A program made the translations under genes and the position numbers. From the NCBI GenBank assembly GCA_913057175.1, contig CAJXNP010000010.1, positions 231,389 through 295,388 of the forward strand: a DNA stretch of 64,000 nt, read 5' to 3'. The notes under the pieces are model-generated. The model did not search any database, was not told the origin of the DNA, and saw only the letters and a program-made list of their open reading frames with translations. Below are positions 55,432-63,841 of this stretch, piece after piece. Each line of letters begins with the position of its first letter. The stretch's first letter is position 1. The DNA comes from an uncultured Cytophagales bacterium (lineage in GTDB: Bacteria > Bacteroidota > Bacteroidia > Cytophagales > Cyclobacteriaceae).

Positions 55432-58209
55432 ATGTCTTTCATAAAATATTCTCTGACTTTTGTTTTATTATCCTTATTGGCAGGTTTTCAAAACACTATT
55501 GCATTTTACCAGATTCCGAATGGAAATTTATCTTTAGCCAACCTAAAAACAGAATACAAAATAAATCCCATAGGTATTGATGAGACCAAACCACGATTGA
55601 GTTGGGAAATTATCAGCAATGTACCAGGCACTCACCAAACGGCTTATCAAATTGTTACGGCGAACAGCCTGGAGGGTCTTTCAAACGAGAGCCAGTTTAT
55701 TTGGAATACGAATAAGGTCCAGTCCGACCAATCTATCCAGGTAATTTACGGTGGCCCAACCCTGAAATCGCGAGAAAGGGTCTACTGGAAGGTAAAAATC
55801 TGGGATAATCATGGCAATGAATCGGAATGGAGCGAACCCACTTTTTTCGAAATGGGACTTCTCGGTCCTTCCGATTGGCAAGCCTCATGGATTGAACCGA
55901 ATGCCATCGAATCCGATTCAACTCCCAATCCCAGCCCTTATTTGCGAAAGGAATTTTCATTGGATAATCCAGTCGTAGATGCAAGAGTCTATGTGTCCGC
56001 TCATGGACTTTATCAGCTTCATATAAATGGTGAGAAAATTAGTGATGATCAGTTCACACCGGGTTGGACCAGCTACCTCAAGAGGTTGCAATATCAGGTT
56101 TACGATGTAACCGAAGCGTTGAAAAAAGGAAAAAATGCTATTGGATTGATTTTGGGAAATGGATGGTACCGGGGACAACTTGCATGGAACGAAAAATCAA
56201 ATATTTACGGCGATAAATTGGCAGCTATCCTTCAACTGCACATTAAATATGAAAATGGTGAAGAAGCAATCATATCAGATAATTCATGGAAATCCTCCAC
56301 AGGACCCATTCTAAAATCAGAAATTTACGATGGAGAACTTTATGATGCGAGATTGGAACTAACCGGTTGGGACGAAACAGGTTATAAAGATTCAAATTGG
56401 AAGGGCGTTTCCGTTTCGGATTTTGATAAAAATAATTTAGTCGCCCAGGATGGCCCTCCGGTTCAAATCGTAGAAACCATTCAACCTGTTAAAAAAATAA
56501 TTACTCCCAAAGGTGAATTGGTTTTCGACTTGGGTCAAAACATGGTGGGTTGGATGGAAATAAAGCTTAAAGCTAAGCAAGGTTCTAAAATCACACTGAC
56601 TCACGCGGAAGTGCTGGACAAGGATGGTAATTTTTATATCGACAACCTGCGGAAAGCAGATCAGAAAGTTCAGTATATTTTTAGTGGAAAGGGCCTGGAA
56701 ACCTATCAGCCACATTTCACTTTCCAGGGTTTCCGCTATGTGAAAGTCGAAGATTTCGAAGGTGAGATCGATTTGAAGGACCTTACCGGAAAAGTGATCC
56801 ACTCGGCCATGACACCTATTGGAGATTTTGAATGTTCCGATACGTTGGTTAATCAGCTGCAACATAACATTGTCTGGGGTTTAAAAGGCAATTTTCTGGA
56901 TGTGCCGACGGACTGTCCTCAACGCGATGAACGGCTTGGCTGGACAGGCGATGCCCAGGCATTTGCGCCAACGGCCTGCTTCAATATGGATGTTGCCTCA
57001 TTCTTTACAAAGTGGATGAAAGATGTCGCAGCTGACCAGGATAAAGAAGGCAGGATCCCGCATGTGGTCCCGGATATACTGAGTATGACCAATGAATTTG
57101 GCGGAACCGCCGGCGCAGCAACCGGATGGGCGGATGCGGTAACGGTAATTCCATGGACTGTCTATCAAAATTATGGTGATCAAAGGATATTAGAAACCCA
57201 ATATCCTGCTATGAAAGGCTGGGTGGAATACATGAAAAAGCAGGCGGGCGATCAATATTTGTTTAACACCGGGTTTCACTTTGGTGACTGGCTGTCATAT
57301 TCTTCTACAAGTTCTGCTTATCCTGGCGCCTACACCGATACCGACCTGATCGCAACGGCATATTTTTACTATTCTACGGAAGTGCTTTATAAAAGTGCCG
57401 AATTAATTGGTAAGAGTGATGAATCTGAAGAATATAAATCCCTCGCGCAAAAAATTAAAACGGCTTTCCAAAAAGAATTTGTAACCTCATCCGGCCGGTT
57501 GTCACCTAACACGCAAACAGCCTATGTGCTTGCGTTGGCTTTCGATTTGATCCCCGAGGAATTGAAACAAGCCTCCGCAAATAACCTCGCCAAGGATGTC
57601 AAAAAATTCGGGCACATCACAACGGGATTTTTGGGAACACCACTCATCTGCCAGGTATTATCAGACAATGGATATCCTGAACTGGCCTTTCAATTACTGT
57701 TCAGAAAAGAATATCCGGGATGGCTCTATCCAGTCACGCAGGGCGCCACTACCATCTGGGAAAGGTGGGATGGTCAAAAACCCGACGGTTCTTTCCAGGA
57801 TATCGGGATGAATTCCTTCAATCACTATGCCTATGGCGCTGTTGGCAAATGGTTGTATTCCTATGTCGCCGGTATAAAGACCGATGCAAAAGATCCGGGT
57901 TATAAAAAGATCATCATCGACCCGCTGGTTGACAATCAATTGGATTATGTCTCAGCCAGCCACCATTCGATGTACGGAGAAATCATTTCAAAATGGAAGA
58001 AGGAAGGCGATCAATTAAACATGAACGTCACCATTCCTCCCAATACATCTGCTGAAATTCACATACCTACTGTAGACAAAAGTTCAGTTATGGTAAATGG
58101 TGTCCCTCTATCTGATATGGATAACATAAAAATTATTTATGAGGATGATGAAAGTCGGGTTGTTGAAACGGGTTCTGGTGAGTATAGCTTTGCAACTAAA
58201 ATTAAGTAG
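55432..58209 (+). CDS. GH78 alpha-L-rhamnosidase
   Basis: 925 residues. Signal peptide (about 1-24). N-terminal beta-sandwich domains follow (KTEYKINPIGIDETKPRLSW; ASWIEPN; LRKEFSLDNPVVDARVYVSA; ELVFDLGQNMVGWMEIKLKA). The (alpha/alpha)6 catalytic domain holds the DVPTDCPQRDERLGWTGDAQ motif (near 490), TTIWERWDGQKPDGS with the second catalytic Glu region, and MNSFNHYAYGAVGKWLYSYV; a C-terminal beta domain ends the protein. Removes terminal rhamnose from rhamnogalacturonan or glycosides. Fits with the GH105 hydrolase at 39060. No regulator or transporter adjoins it. Confidence 0.96.
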   Translation: MSFIKYSLTFVLLSLLAGFQNTIAFYQIPNGNLSLANLKTEYKINPIGIDETKPRLSWEIISNVPGTHQTAYQIVTANSLEGLSNESQFIWNTNKVQSDQSIQVIYGGPTLKSRERVYWKVKIWDNHGNESEWSEPTFFEMGLLGPSDWQASWIEPNAIESDSTPNPSPYLRKEFSLDNPVVDARVYVSAHGLYQLHINGEKISDDQFTPGWTSYLKRLQYQVYDVTEALKKGKNAIGLILGNGWYRGQLAWNEKSNIYGDKLAAILQLHIKYENGEEAIISDNSWKSSTGPILKSEIYDGELYDARLELTGWDETGYKDSNWKGVSVSDFDKNNLVAQDGPPVQIVETIQPVKKIITPKGELVFDLGQNMVGWMEIKLKAKQGSKITLTHAEVLDKDGNFYIDNLRKADQKVQYIFSGKGLETYQPHFTFQGFRYVKVEDFEGEIDLKDLTGKVIHSAMTPIGDFECSDTLVNQLQHNIVWGLKGNFLDVPTDCPQRDERLGWTGDAQAFAPTACFNMDVASFFTKWMKDVAADQDKEGRIPHVVPDILSMTNEFGGTAGAATGWADAVTVIPWTVYQNYGDQRILETQYPAMKGWVEYMKKQAGDQYLFNTGFHFGDWLSYSSTSSAYPGAYTDTDLIATAYFYYSTEVLYKSAELIGKSDESEEYKSLAQKIKTAFQKEFVTSSGRLSPNTQTAYVLALAFDLIPEELKQASANNLAKDVKKFGHITTGFLGTPLICQVLSDNGYPELAFQLLFRKEYPGWLYPVTQGATTIWERWDGQKPDGSFQDIGMNSFNHYAYGAVGKWLYSYVAGIKTDAKDPGYKKIIIDPLVDNQLDYVSASHHSMYGEIISKWKKEGDQLNMNVTIPPNTSAEIHIPTVDKSSVMVNGVPLSDMDNIKIIYEDDESRVVETGSGEYSFATKIK

Positions 58210-58261
58210 GGTGTTAAAGACTTCTTTCGTATAGCTGATATTTTGAAAAGTTTACGATCAC

Positions 58262-58345
58262 CAGGTTTTTATTCCACAGAGATACACGGAGGCGAGCACG
58301 GAGTTACACAGAGATCTAAACTCCTTGCCCTTTTGTGGCATAGAA
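58262..58345. repeat. Possible interspersed repeat (CACAGAG-type)
   Basis: CCACAGAGATACACGGAGG and GGAGTTACACAGAG are arranged as two related, partly duplicated halves (CACAGAG/CACGGAG words). Similar CACAGAG-rich intergenic elements are scattered in many genomes. Only one copy is in the window, so repeat status is not proven. Confidence 0.35.
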
Positions 58346-58507
58346 ATCACAACCACTTGGCAGTACAAAATCCTATGGTTGCTGTTAATTGCTTTTTGGA
58401 ATGATTAATTTAATTATTCAAAAGTGATAGTGGTATAAGGTGGCTTAACGAAAGGTGTCGTTTAGTCGCATGTAATCAACAAATAAACCCAACTAAATAT
58501 CACAACC

Positions 58508-60454
58508 ATGAAAAATCTAAACGTGAAAATACTGGGCTTTCTGATCCTGTTTGCGACTTTATCCTATGCCCAGGAGCGAAGAGAAGAAGGCAATATGGTA
58601 TTGGAGGATGTCCCTGCAGTTCCTGCAGAAATTAAGGAACGAATTCAACAATATCAAAACACTCGTTCTGCTTCTCTTGTGGATTGGCTACCGGGTGATA
58701 GAGGTATTATGATCTCTACTCGATTCGGGAATACCAACCAGCTTCACTCCGTTAAAGACCCCGGTGGTTTCAGGAATCAGATTACTTTCTTTGACGAACC
58801 CGTATCAAATGGGCTATTCTGTCCAATGGAAGAGTACAATGGCTTTCTTTTTACCAAAGACATTGGAGGAAATGAGTTCGCTCAGATTTATTGGTATGAC
58901 ATGCAGACCCGGAATTCAGAAATGCTTAGCGACGGAGAATCCGTAAATTTTGGTCTGAACTGGTCGAACAAAGGGGACAAGTTCGCATTTACATCTACCA
59001 GAAGAAATAAGAAAGATTTTGATATATATGTTTCAAGTATTGCAACACCTAAAGAAGCATCCATCAAAATTGATCGGGGAAGTGGATACTGGATAGTGAC
59101 GGACTGGTCTCCTGATGATAATAAGCTGATCGTCATTCAATACTTGTCCAGCACGAGGTCTAATTCATTCATTTTCTACCTTTCCAGCAATGAGCTATCA
59201 CAAATCAATGACAGTGAAAGTGAAGCCGTTTTTATGGCCCGTTCATGGGATAAAAGCGGAAAAAACGCTTACATTTTGACGAATGAAGGAAGAGAATTCA
59301 CAACCCTGGCCAAATATGATATGGAGAAAGGCAAATACGACTTTCTAACCTCCGATATTCCATGGGATGTCGATGGTTTTACCACTAATTCAGACAATAC
59401 AAAAGCTGCGTTCACTGTAAATGAAAATGGATTTAGTCGATTGTACCTCTTAGACATGGCTTCCAATCAATACCAACCGGTGAAAGCATTACCCATTGGA
59501 CAAATCTCTTCTCTGAAGTTCAATTCTGCCGGAGATCAGCTGGGGATGGTTATCAATACGACAGAAACTCCGGGTGACATTTATACTTTGAATCTTGCAT
59601 CTGAAAAAATCACAAGGTGGACCTATAGTGAAGTAGGTGGATTAAATACTTCAAAGTTTCCTAAACCAGAACTTATTACCTATGAAACGTTTGATGAAGT
59701 GGACGGAAAACCCCGAATGATTCCCGCATTTGTCTACAAGCCACAAGGGGAAAAGGAGAATTTACCTGTAATGATCTCAATTCATGGAGGACCGGAAGGA
59801 CAACATGTTCCAAATTTCTCATCATTTTATGCTTTTTTAGTCAATGAGATGGGGATTGCTGTGATCGCACCCAATGTACGCGGATCTTCCGGTTATGGGA
59901 AAACCTATTTGAAGCTGGACAATGAATTCAATAGGGAGAATTCTGTAAAAGACATTGGTAAGCTTATCGAATGGATCCGGAACAGCCCCGATTTTGATGG
60001 AGAAAAAATTGCGGTTTTTGGTGGATCCTATGGTGGATACATGGTCCTGTCTTCGATGTTCAACTACAACGATAAGTTAAAGTGTGGGATTGATATTGTC
60101 GGTATCAGCAATTTTGTGACTTTTCTCGAGAACACGGAAGAATACAGAAGGGACCTGAGAAGGATTGAATATGGAGATGAACGGGACCCAAAGATGAGGG
60201 AATACCTGGAGTCAATTTCACCAACCAATCATGTGAACGAAATAACTATTCCTCTTTTTGTGATCCAGGGAGCAAATGACCCGAGAGTCCCTGCGTCAGA
60301 ATCAGAACAAATGGTGAAGTCTATACGGGAGAATGGTGGAATTGTCTGGTACATGCTTGCAAAAGATGAAGGACATGGTTTTCAAAAAAAGGAGAACCAG
60401 GATATGATGACAGAAGCCATAGCACTTTTTTTGAGAGAGAACCTATTGAAATAA
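58508..60454 (+). CDS. Secreted S9-family (prolyl oligopeptidase-like) peptidase
   Basis: 648 residues. Signal peptide to about residue 21 (LSYAQE). A beta-propeller domain covers about 60-370 (WLPGDRGIMISTRFGNTNQL, LNWSNKGDKFAFTSTRRN, VTDWSPDDNKLIVIQYL). The alpha/beta-hydrolase domain follows with oxyanion text ISIHGGPEGQHVPNFSSF, nucleophile VFGGSYGGYMVLSSM (GGSYGGY), Asp in IQGANDPRVPASESEQM, and His in AKDEGHGFQKKEN. Cleaves short peptides, often at proline or dipeptidyl ends; exact specificity unknown. Single gene. Confidence 0.95.
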   Translation: MKNLNVKILGFLILFATLSYAQERREEGNMVLEDVPAVPAEIKERIQQYQNTRSASLVDWLPGDRGIMISTRFGNTNQLHSVKDPGGFRNQITFFDEPVSNGLFCPMEEYNGFLFTKDIGGNEFAQIYWYDMQTRNSEMLSDGESVNFGLNWSNKGDKFAFTSTRRNKKDFDIYVSSIATPKEASIKIDRGSGYWIVTDWSPDDNKLIVIQYLSSTRSNSFIFYLSSNELSQINDSESEAVFMARSWDKSGKNAYILTNEGREFTTLAKYDMEKGKYDFLTSDIPWDVDGFTTNSDNTKAAFTVNENGFSRLYLLDMASNQYQPVKALPIGQISSLKFNSAGDQLGMVINTTETPGDIYTLNLASEKITRWTYSEVGGLNTSKFPKPELITYETFDEVDGKPRMIPAFVYKPQGEKENLPVMISIHGGPEGQHVPNFSSFYAFLVNEMGIAVIAPNVRGSSGYGKTYLKLDNEFNRENSVKDIGKLIEWIRNSPDFDGEKIAVFGGSYGGYMVLSSMFNYNDKLKCGIDIVGISNFVTFLENTEEYRRDLRRIEYGDERDPKMREYLESISPTNHVNEITIPLFVIQGANDPRVPASESEQMVKSIRENGGIVWYMLAKDEGHGFQKKENQDMMTEAIALFLRENLLK

Positions 60455-60822
60455 AAATCATAACATATGAATCAGTACTGGCTTCTTCTACAGAGAGGTT
60501 CATTACTGAAGCCTAAAATTGACTTTGATTGACATTGAAAGTCCGGGGGCACGTGCCAATCTGGCCATGAGATACCGGCAAAGGGAAGTAAATGAATCAA
60601 ACTTAAATCGTGTATTAGTTTAAACACACATTATTTTATATTCAAAACTTATCAGTTAGTAAAGCAGTTTGTTCCTCATATTTTAGCAAATGGTCCGCTA
60701 TTTTCTGCAATTATATTCGGGGCAAATAAAAACCCGGTTGCACCATCTATTCCTACCCTTTCTTTTAACACAAACCCCGTCTTTGCATGGCAAATGACCA
60801 TCAATTACTCACGCCTACCGAT
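60455..60822. other. Intergenic region leading into the 21-bp repeats
   Basis: No gene is supported. It contains a short inverted repeat GGCTTC...GAAGCC near 60480-60515. The open frame starting at 60787 runs through the 21-bp repeats and is judged spurious. Confidence 0.4.
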
Positions 60823-61073
60823 GGGGAAACGAAAATGAATGCCGGGGAATCGCAAATGAATGTCGGGGAATCGCAAATAACCTTCAAGGAATCATTTTTA
60901 CCATGTGGGCAACGATATTTACGGGTAGGGGAACCAGATCTACCGGATGGGGAACGATTTTTACCATCCGGGGGATCATTTTTACCGTGGAAAAATCATT
61001 TTAACGGACCGGGGAGTCATTTTTACGGCGTGGGGAACGACTTTTACCGGGTCAGGAACGATTTTAACCATGG
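60823..61073 (+). repeat. Degenerate 21-bp tandem repeat array, about 12 units
   Basis: Units start with GGGGAA or similar, e.g. GGGGAACGATTTTTACC, and follow one another at 21-bp spacing: 60823, 60844, 60865, 60886, 60907, 60928, 60949, 60970, 60991 (20 bp), 61011, 61032, 61053. A weak further unit follows. The single 20-bp unit shifts the reading frame relative to the repeat (GERFLPS before, GNDFYRV after), so the DNA motif rather than a peptide is what is conserved. A gene relic of unknown family follows 128 bp later. Confidence 0.85.
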
Positions 61074-61201
61074 AAAAATGACTTATCGTCCCGTTTCTGT
61101 CACTTTTCCACCTCGATTTGCCATTTATCTGCCTCAATTACTCATGCTTTTACATTTAATCAGGTATAAACCAACTTTTATAATCACTAAAATTTACAAT
61201 T

Positions 61202-61782
61202 ATGTCAAAATTTTCAATTCACAGTCAACTGCTGTTTGCGCAAAATGCGATCACCAATGCCCTTAACCAGGAGGTCATAAAAAATTTATTAGCCGAATAC
61301 GGGTATACAGAAGAAAAACTTCGTGAGGGGCTTGCCCTCTACGAGGAAGCGCAATCCCTTGACATCGCTAAAGACAAAGAATACGGTGATCAGTATGAGG
61401 CAACCAATGAACTAAACCTCGCCAAAGTTGAGGCGAATAGGGAATACATGAAGCATGTGAAGATCGCGCGTGTGGCCTTGAAGGATAATCGGGGTGCTTA
61501 TGAATCGCTGCAAATCTCCGGAAGGTGATCGTTCACTTTTTCCGGCTGGATCAAGCAGGGGAAGGCGTTTTATGCCAATATGCTCTCCACACCGCAATTT
61601 CTGGATATGTTGGGAATTTTTGGGATCACACAGGAGAAGCCCAAAATGCAACAGTGGCCCGCGATATCGCACTGGAAAAACTCAACCAATGGTTGGGCGA
61701 TTTTATATCGATCTCGCGCATCGCCCTTGAAGGAACCCCACAATATTTAGAGATGTTGGGAATCGTAGAAGCGGCAGCTTAG
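61202..61782 (+). pseudogene. Broken gene of an uncharacterised family
   Basis: The frame opens with MSKFSIHSQLLFAQNAITNA and runs to a TGA at 61526-61528. The same frame continues beyond it with coherent protein ([33 protein letters not shown]). Near 61635 the coherent text jumps to another frame ([49 protein letters not shown]) and ends at 61782. The predicted intact protein, about 190-200 residues, would be helical and repetitive ([17 protein letters not shown] and [11 protein letters not shown] are internal relatives). One stop plus one indel mean a pseudogene or sequencing errors. I cannot name its function. Confidence 0.8.
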
Positions 61783-61796
61783 ATCATCAACCACAG

Positions 61797-61836
61797 AGGT
61801 CTCACCGGACTTTTCATTTCGTGAGACCTTTGTTCT
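61797..61836 (+). terminator. Intrinsic terminator after the broken gene
   Basis: AGGTCTCAC, 15-nt loop, GTGAGACCT, followed by TTGTTCT. Perfect 9-bp stem; 15 bp past the end of the broken gene. Confidence 0.7.
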
Positions 61837-61973
61837 ATAGAAAGATCTCAGCTTTTCCATAAAATAAAATACCAGGGTTGTTCCGATTGTTTTTGGGAAA
61901 GATTATTTTAAAATTTATTTAAGAAAATTGAATTAGCATAATGTGTATAAACCCTATAGGATTTAGCCGCACG
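61837..61973. other. Left flank of the cassette array
   Basis: AT-rich 137 bp. It ends with AGCCGCAC directly before the first cassette junction G^TTAGGC. It contains an imperfect palindrome TAAACCCTATAGGATTTA (one mismatch) but no recognisable attC. Whether an attI lies here cannot be told because no integrase gene is present. Confidence 0.35.
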
Positions 61974-62677
61974 TTAGGCTCTATTTCTGCAAATCGTACA
62001 TGAGAACTCTGTTAACCATCATATCGACTTTTATGTTCCTGAACTCTAACGGGCAAACAAACGTCTCCTTTGTCTTTTATGATGCCTGTAACGAGAGTGT
62101 TATTGAACTACCATACTTTGTCAACGATTTTGAATCAGATACAACAATAAGAGTTGCGGCTGGTCAATCCATCAGTTTAACCCCGAACTACTACCAAGTT
62201 GAAGTGGTGATGATTTGGAATGAAATGATAACAAATTTTTGGTTTGACCTTGAGATAGATGAACAACTCAGAACGGATACTTTATACCTTCAGAAAGCCA
62301 GATTTTATGGCCCAACCTACTTACACGCACCACCTGAAGAATTTAAGCATTACTGCTGTGGTGAACTTTGCAACGGAAAAGTCGAAGAACTGGATTCAAA
62401 CAGTTTAACTAGATTCAAGGGACGATTCAGGAACGGAAGACCAACGAGCAACTTGAAATATTACAACTCCTCTGGTGAACTAACCAGAACGGAGGTCTAC
62501 GAGAACGGTCAACTGGAACGAATAAAATAACAGAGCCTAACATTCAGTATGAAATCATGGCGTATTAGTGCTTTATGATACATTTCTGCTTTCTGGATAG
62601 TCCGCCAAATCTGTGATTTGGCTATCTTGGACTTGAAACTTTAACTATATCAAATCGCCACGATTCATACTGTGGCG
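61974..62677 (+). mobile_element. Integron-like gene cassette 1
   Basis: Bounded by G^TTAGGC at its left and G^TTGTGC at its right. The first bases GTTAGGCTCT (61973-61982) are exactly complementary to AGAGCCTAAC (62532-62541) that opens its own attC-like site, as required when a circular cassette opens between G and TT. It carries one small secreted-protein gene (62000-62530) with only 26 bp before its ATG and no visible promoter. Confidence 0.7.
62000..62530 (+). CDS. Hypothetical secreted protein in cassette 1
   Basis: 176 residues with a signal peptide (MRTLLTIISTFMFLNSNGQ, about 1-19). The N-terminal half is beta-rich (NVSFVFYDACNESVIELPYF, TIRVAAGQSISLTPNYYQVE). The C-terminal FKGRFRNGRPTSNLKYYNSS, GELTRTEVYENGQLERIK resembles the MORN/antitoxin-like YwqK repeat. 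No assignable function. Single-gene cassette without its own promoter, as in integrons. Confidence 0.7.
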   Translation: MRTLLTIISTFMFLNSNGQTNVSFVFYDACNESVIELPYFVNDFESDTTIRVAAGQSISLTPNYYQVEVVMIWNEMITNFWFDLEIDEQLRTDTLYLQKARFYGPTYLHAPPEEFKHYCCGELCNGKVEELDSNSLTRFKGRFRNGRPTSNLKYYNSSGELTRTEVYENGQLERIK

Positions 62678-62683
62678 TTGTGC
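62535..62683 (+). repeat. attC-like recombination site 1
   Basis: Starts GCCTAAC (fits R''=RYYYAAC) and ends GTTGTGC (split by the next cassette). The arms CAGTATGAAATCATGGCG (62545-62562) and CGCCACGATTCATACTG (62656-62672) pair over 17 bp with one unpaired A and one mismatch, the extrahelical base expected in attC. A smaller inner hairpin (GCCAAATC...GATTTGGC) sits between them. Length 149 nt, within the attC range. Confidence 0.7.
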
Positions 62684-63314
62684 ACAATTTGCTGACAGAG
62701 ATGAGAGTACTTACAATATTAATTCTTACAGCAATCTCTGCCTCCGGACAAGATCTTATTGGAAAATATAAGGATCACTTCGGACACAGTTTGACATTCA
62801 ATGAGGACTCGACTTTTAGGATTGATTGGAGGTTTGATTTGGCACATACCTGGGCCATTGGACATTGGACGATGAACAACAAAATTGTGAACCTTGAATT
62901 TATAACAGTTTACGACACATTAGTAAGAGAAAACAAAACTGATACTTTAGTTCTATCAACTGACGATAAACCGAGCAGGATTGACAATAAAGAATTTATA
63001 TCCTCATTACTCGTTTCCAGTTCACAACGGAATGATGATTTGACCGATCGGCTACTAAAGAAAGGTAAACGATTATTTCTTTTGGACGACAACAACAAAC
63101 CAGTGAAAACCAGACAACGAGGAATTTGGAGGAAGAGGAAAAAGCCGACTTGGTATTTTAAAGTGGACTAGGCAAACTGTGCACAACATGGCGCATATTG
63201 CAAGGCTGGCGATTATGTTATATCTGAAAGTTGTTTACTATATTTCGTTCACGTTCGGTGGATAATACGGGCTTCAAAACCGCCACGACATTATGCGCTG
63301 GCGGTGGGCAGGCG
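62678..63314 (+). mobile_element. Integron-like gene cassette 2
   Basis: The left end GTTGTGCACAATTTGC (62677-62692) and GCAAACTGTGCACAAC (63172-63187) at the start of its own attC-like site are complementary at 15 of 16 positions. The cassette holds a single small secreted-protein gene with 18 bp between the left end core and its ATG. Confidence 0.7.
62701..63171 (+). CDS. Hypothetical secreted protein in cassette 2
   Basis: 156 residues from the ATG at 62701 with a signal peptide (MRVLTILILTAISASGQ, about 1-17). The GTG at 62680 lies inside the recombination core and is rejected. The mature protein starts DLIGKYKDHFGHSLTFNEDS, with FRIDWRFDLAHTWAIGHWTM, lipocalin-like in strand spacing, and a basic C-terminus (RQRGIWRKRKKPTWYFKVD). 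Function unknown. Its stop is directly followed by the attC-like site. Confidence 0.7.
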   Translation: MRVLTILILTAISASGQDLIGKYKDHFGHSLTFNEDSTFRIDWRFDLAHTWAIGHWTMNNKIVNLEFITVYDTLVRENKTDTLVLSTDDKPSRIDNKEFISSLLVSSSQRNDDLTDRLLKKGKRLFLLDDNNKPVKTRQRGIWRKRKKPTWYFKVD

Positions 63315-63320
63315 TTAATT
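63181..63320 (+). repeat. attC-like recombination site 2
   Basis: Starts GCACAAC and ends GTTAATT. Arms GCGCATA (63191-63197) and TATGCGC (63292-63298), plus TGGCG and CGCCA, form an interrupted stem. The 3' side carries extra GC-rich bases GGCGGTGGGCAGGC before the GTT core. The centre shares TGAAA.TT...ACTATAT with site 1, so both belong to one repeat family. The 7-base ends are less consensus than in site 1. Confidence 0.6.
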
Positions 63321-63347
63321 AGAACGTAAATTTCAATATAGAATGAT

Positions 63348-63355
63348 TATATTTG
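63348..63355 (+). promoter_or_regulatory. Bacteroidota -7 box of the toxin-antitoxin operon
   Basis: TATATTTG fits TAnnTTTG and lies 16 bp before the antitoxin ATG. No clear -33 TTG. It overlaps the palindrome at 63351-63362, as expected for autoregulation. Confidence 0.5.
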
Positions 63356-63362
63356 ATCAAAT
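63351..63362. promoter_or_regulatory. Operator-like palindrome ATTTGATCAAAT
   Basis: Perfect 12-bp palindrome covering the end of the -7 box and ending 9 bp before the antitoxin start. Toxin-antitoxin operons are usually repressed by the antitoxin or the complex at such sites. Confidence 0.5.
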
Positions 63363-63371
63363 GATATTTGT

Positions 63372-63554
63372 ATGTTGACTAAAACAAAAATTATAGAGAC
63401 GATAAATAAGTTTCCCGATGAATTTACTATTGATGAGCTCATTGAAAGATTGATTATTGTAGAAAAAATTGAAAAAGCAAATAAACAATCTGAAGAAGGG
63501 AAAAGTATTTCAGAAGATGATTTAGAAAAAGAAATGGAAAAATGGTTCAAATAA
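63372..63554 (+). CDS. Antitoxin of a ParE/RelE-type system
   Basis: 60 residues, highly charged: MLTKTKIIETINKFPDEFTI then DELIERLIIVEKIEKANKQ and a C-terminal SEDDLEKEMEKWFK tail. The acidic C-terminal helix is typical of the toxin-binding part of antitoxins. The toxin ATG lies 13 bp before its stop, showing coupled translation. No DNA-binding fold is obvious in such a small protein; autorepression is inferred from the palindrome upstream. Confidence 0.85.
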   Translation: MLTKTKIIETINKFPDEFTIDELIERLIIVEKIEKANKQSEEGKSISEDDLEKEMEKWFK

Positions 63555-63841
63555 AATGGACACCATTATCAATTGAAGACTTAAAGGACATCCACGATTA
63601 CATTTCTAAAGATTCAAAGCGATATGCAAAAATTCAAGTCATCAAATTAAAGTCTAGAACTAGTATTCTTAAAAAATATCCCTTATCAGGCAAACCTGTG
63701 CCAGAATACAATGACGAAAGATTTCGCGAACTAATCGAAGGAAATTATAGAATAATATATAAAATCGTTAATGACAACTTAGTTGACATTTTAGCTGTTC
63801 ATCATTCAGCAAGAGATTTATCAAGAAGGGAAATAAAATAA
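63542..63841 (+). CDS. ParE/RelE-superfamily toxin
   Basis: 99 residues with the classic pattern WTPLSIEDLKDIHDYISKDS (N-terminal helix), YPLSGKPVPEYNDERFRELI and EGNYRIIYKIVNDNLVDILAV, HHSARDLSRRE. The RELIEGNYRIIY..., ILAVHHSARD-type ending is typical of ParE/RelE plasmid-stabilisation toxins. It poisons gyrase or cleaves mRNA depending on subfamily; which cannot be told here. Such pairs are commonly carried by integron cassettes and stabilise arrays. Confidence 0.92.
   Translation: MVQIKWTPLSIEDLKDIHDYISKDSKRYAKIQVIKLKSRTSILKKYPLSGKPVPEYNDERFRELIEGNYRIIYKIVNDNLVDILAVHHSARDLSRREIK

Noticed and set aside
55356..55580. Rightward frame overlapping the start of the rhamnosidase
   Set aside because: Different frame from the GH78 signal peptide, no family character.
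60787..61266. Apparent 159-residue protein of heptad-like repeats
   Set aside because: The frame is open because the DNA repeat is 21 bp long; one 20-bp unit shifts the peptide relative to the repeat and its end runs into the next gene. More likely a DNA-level repeat.
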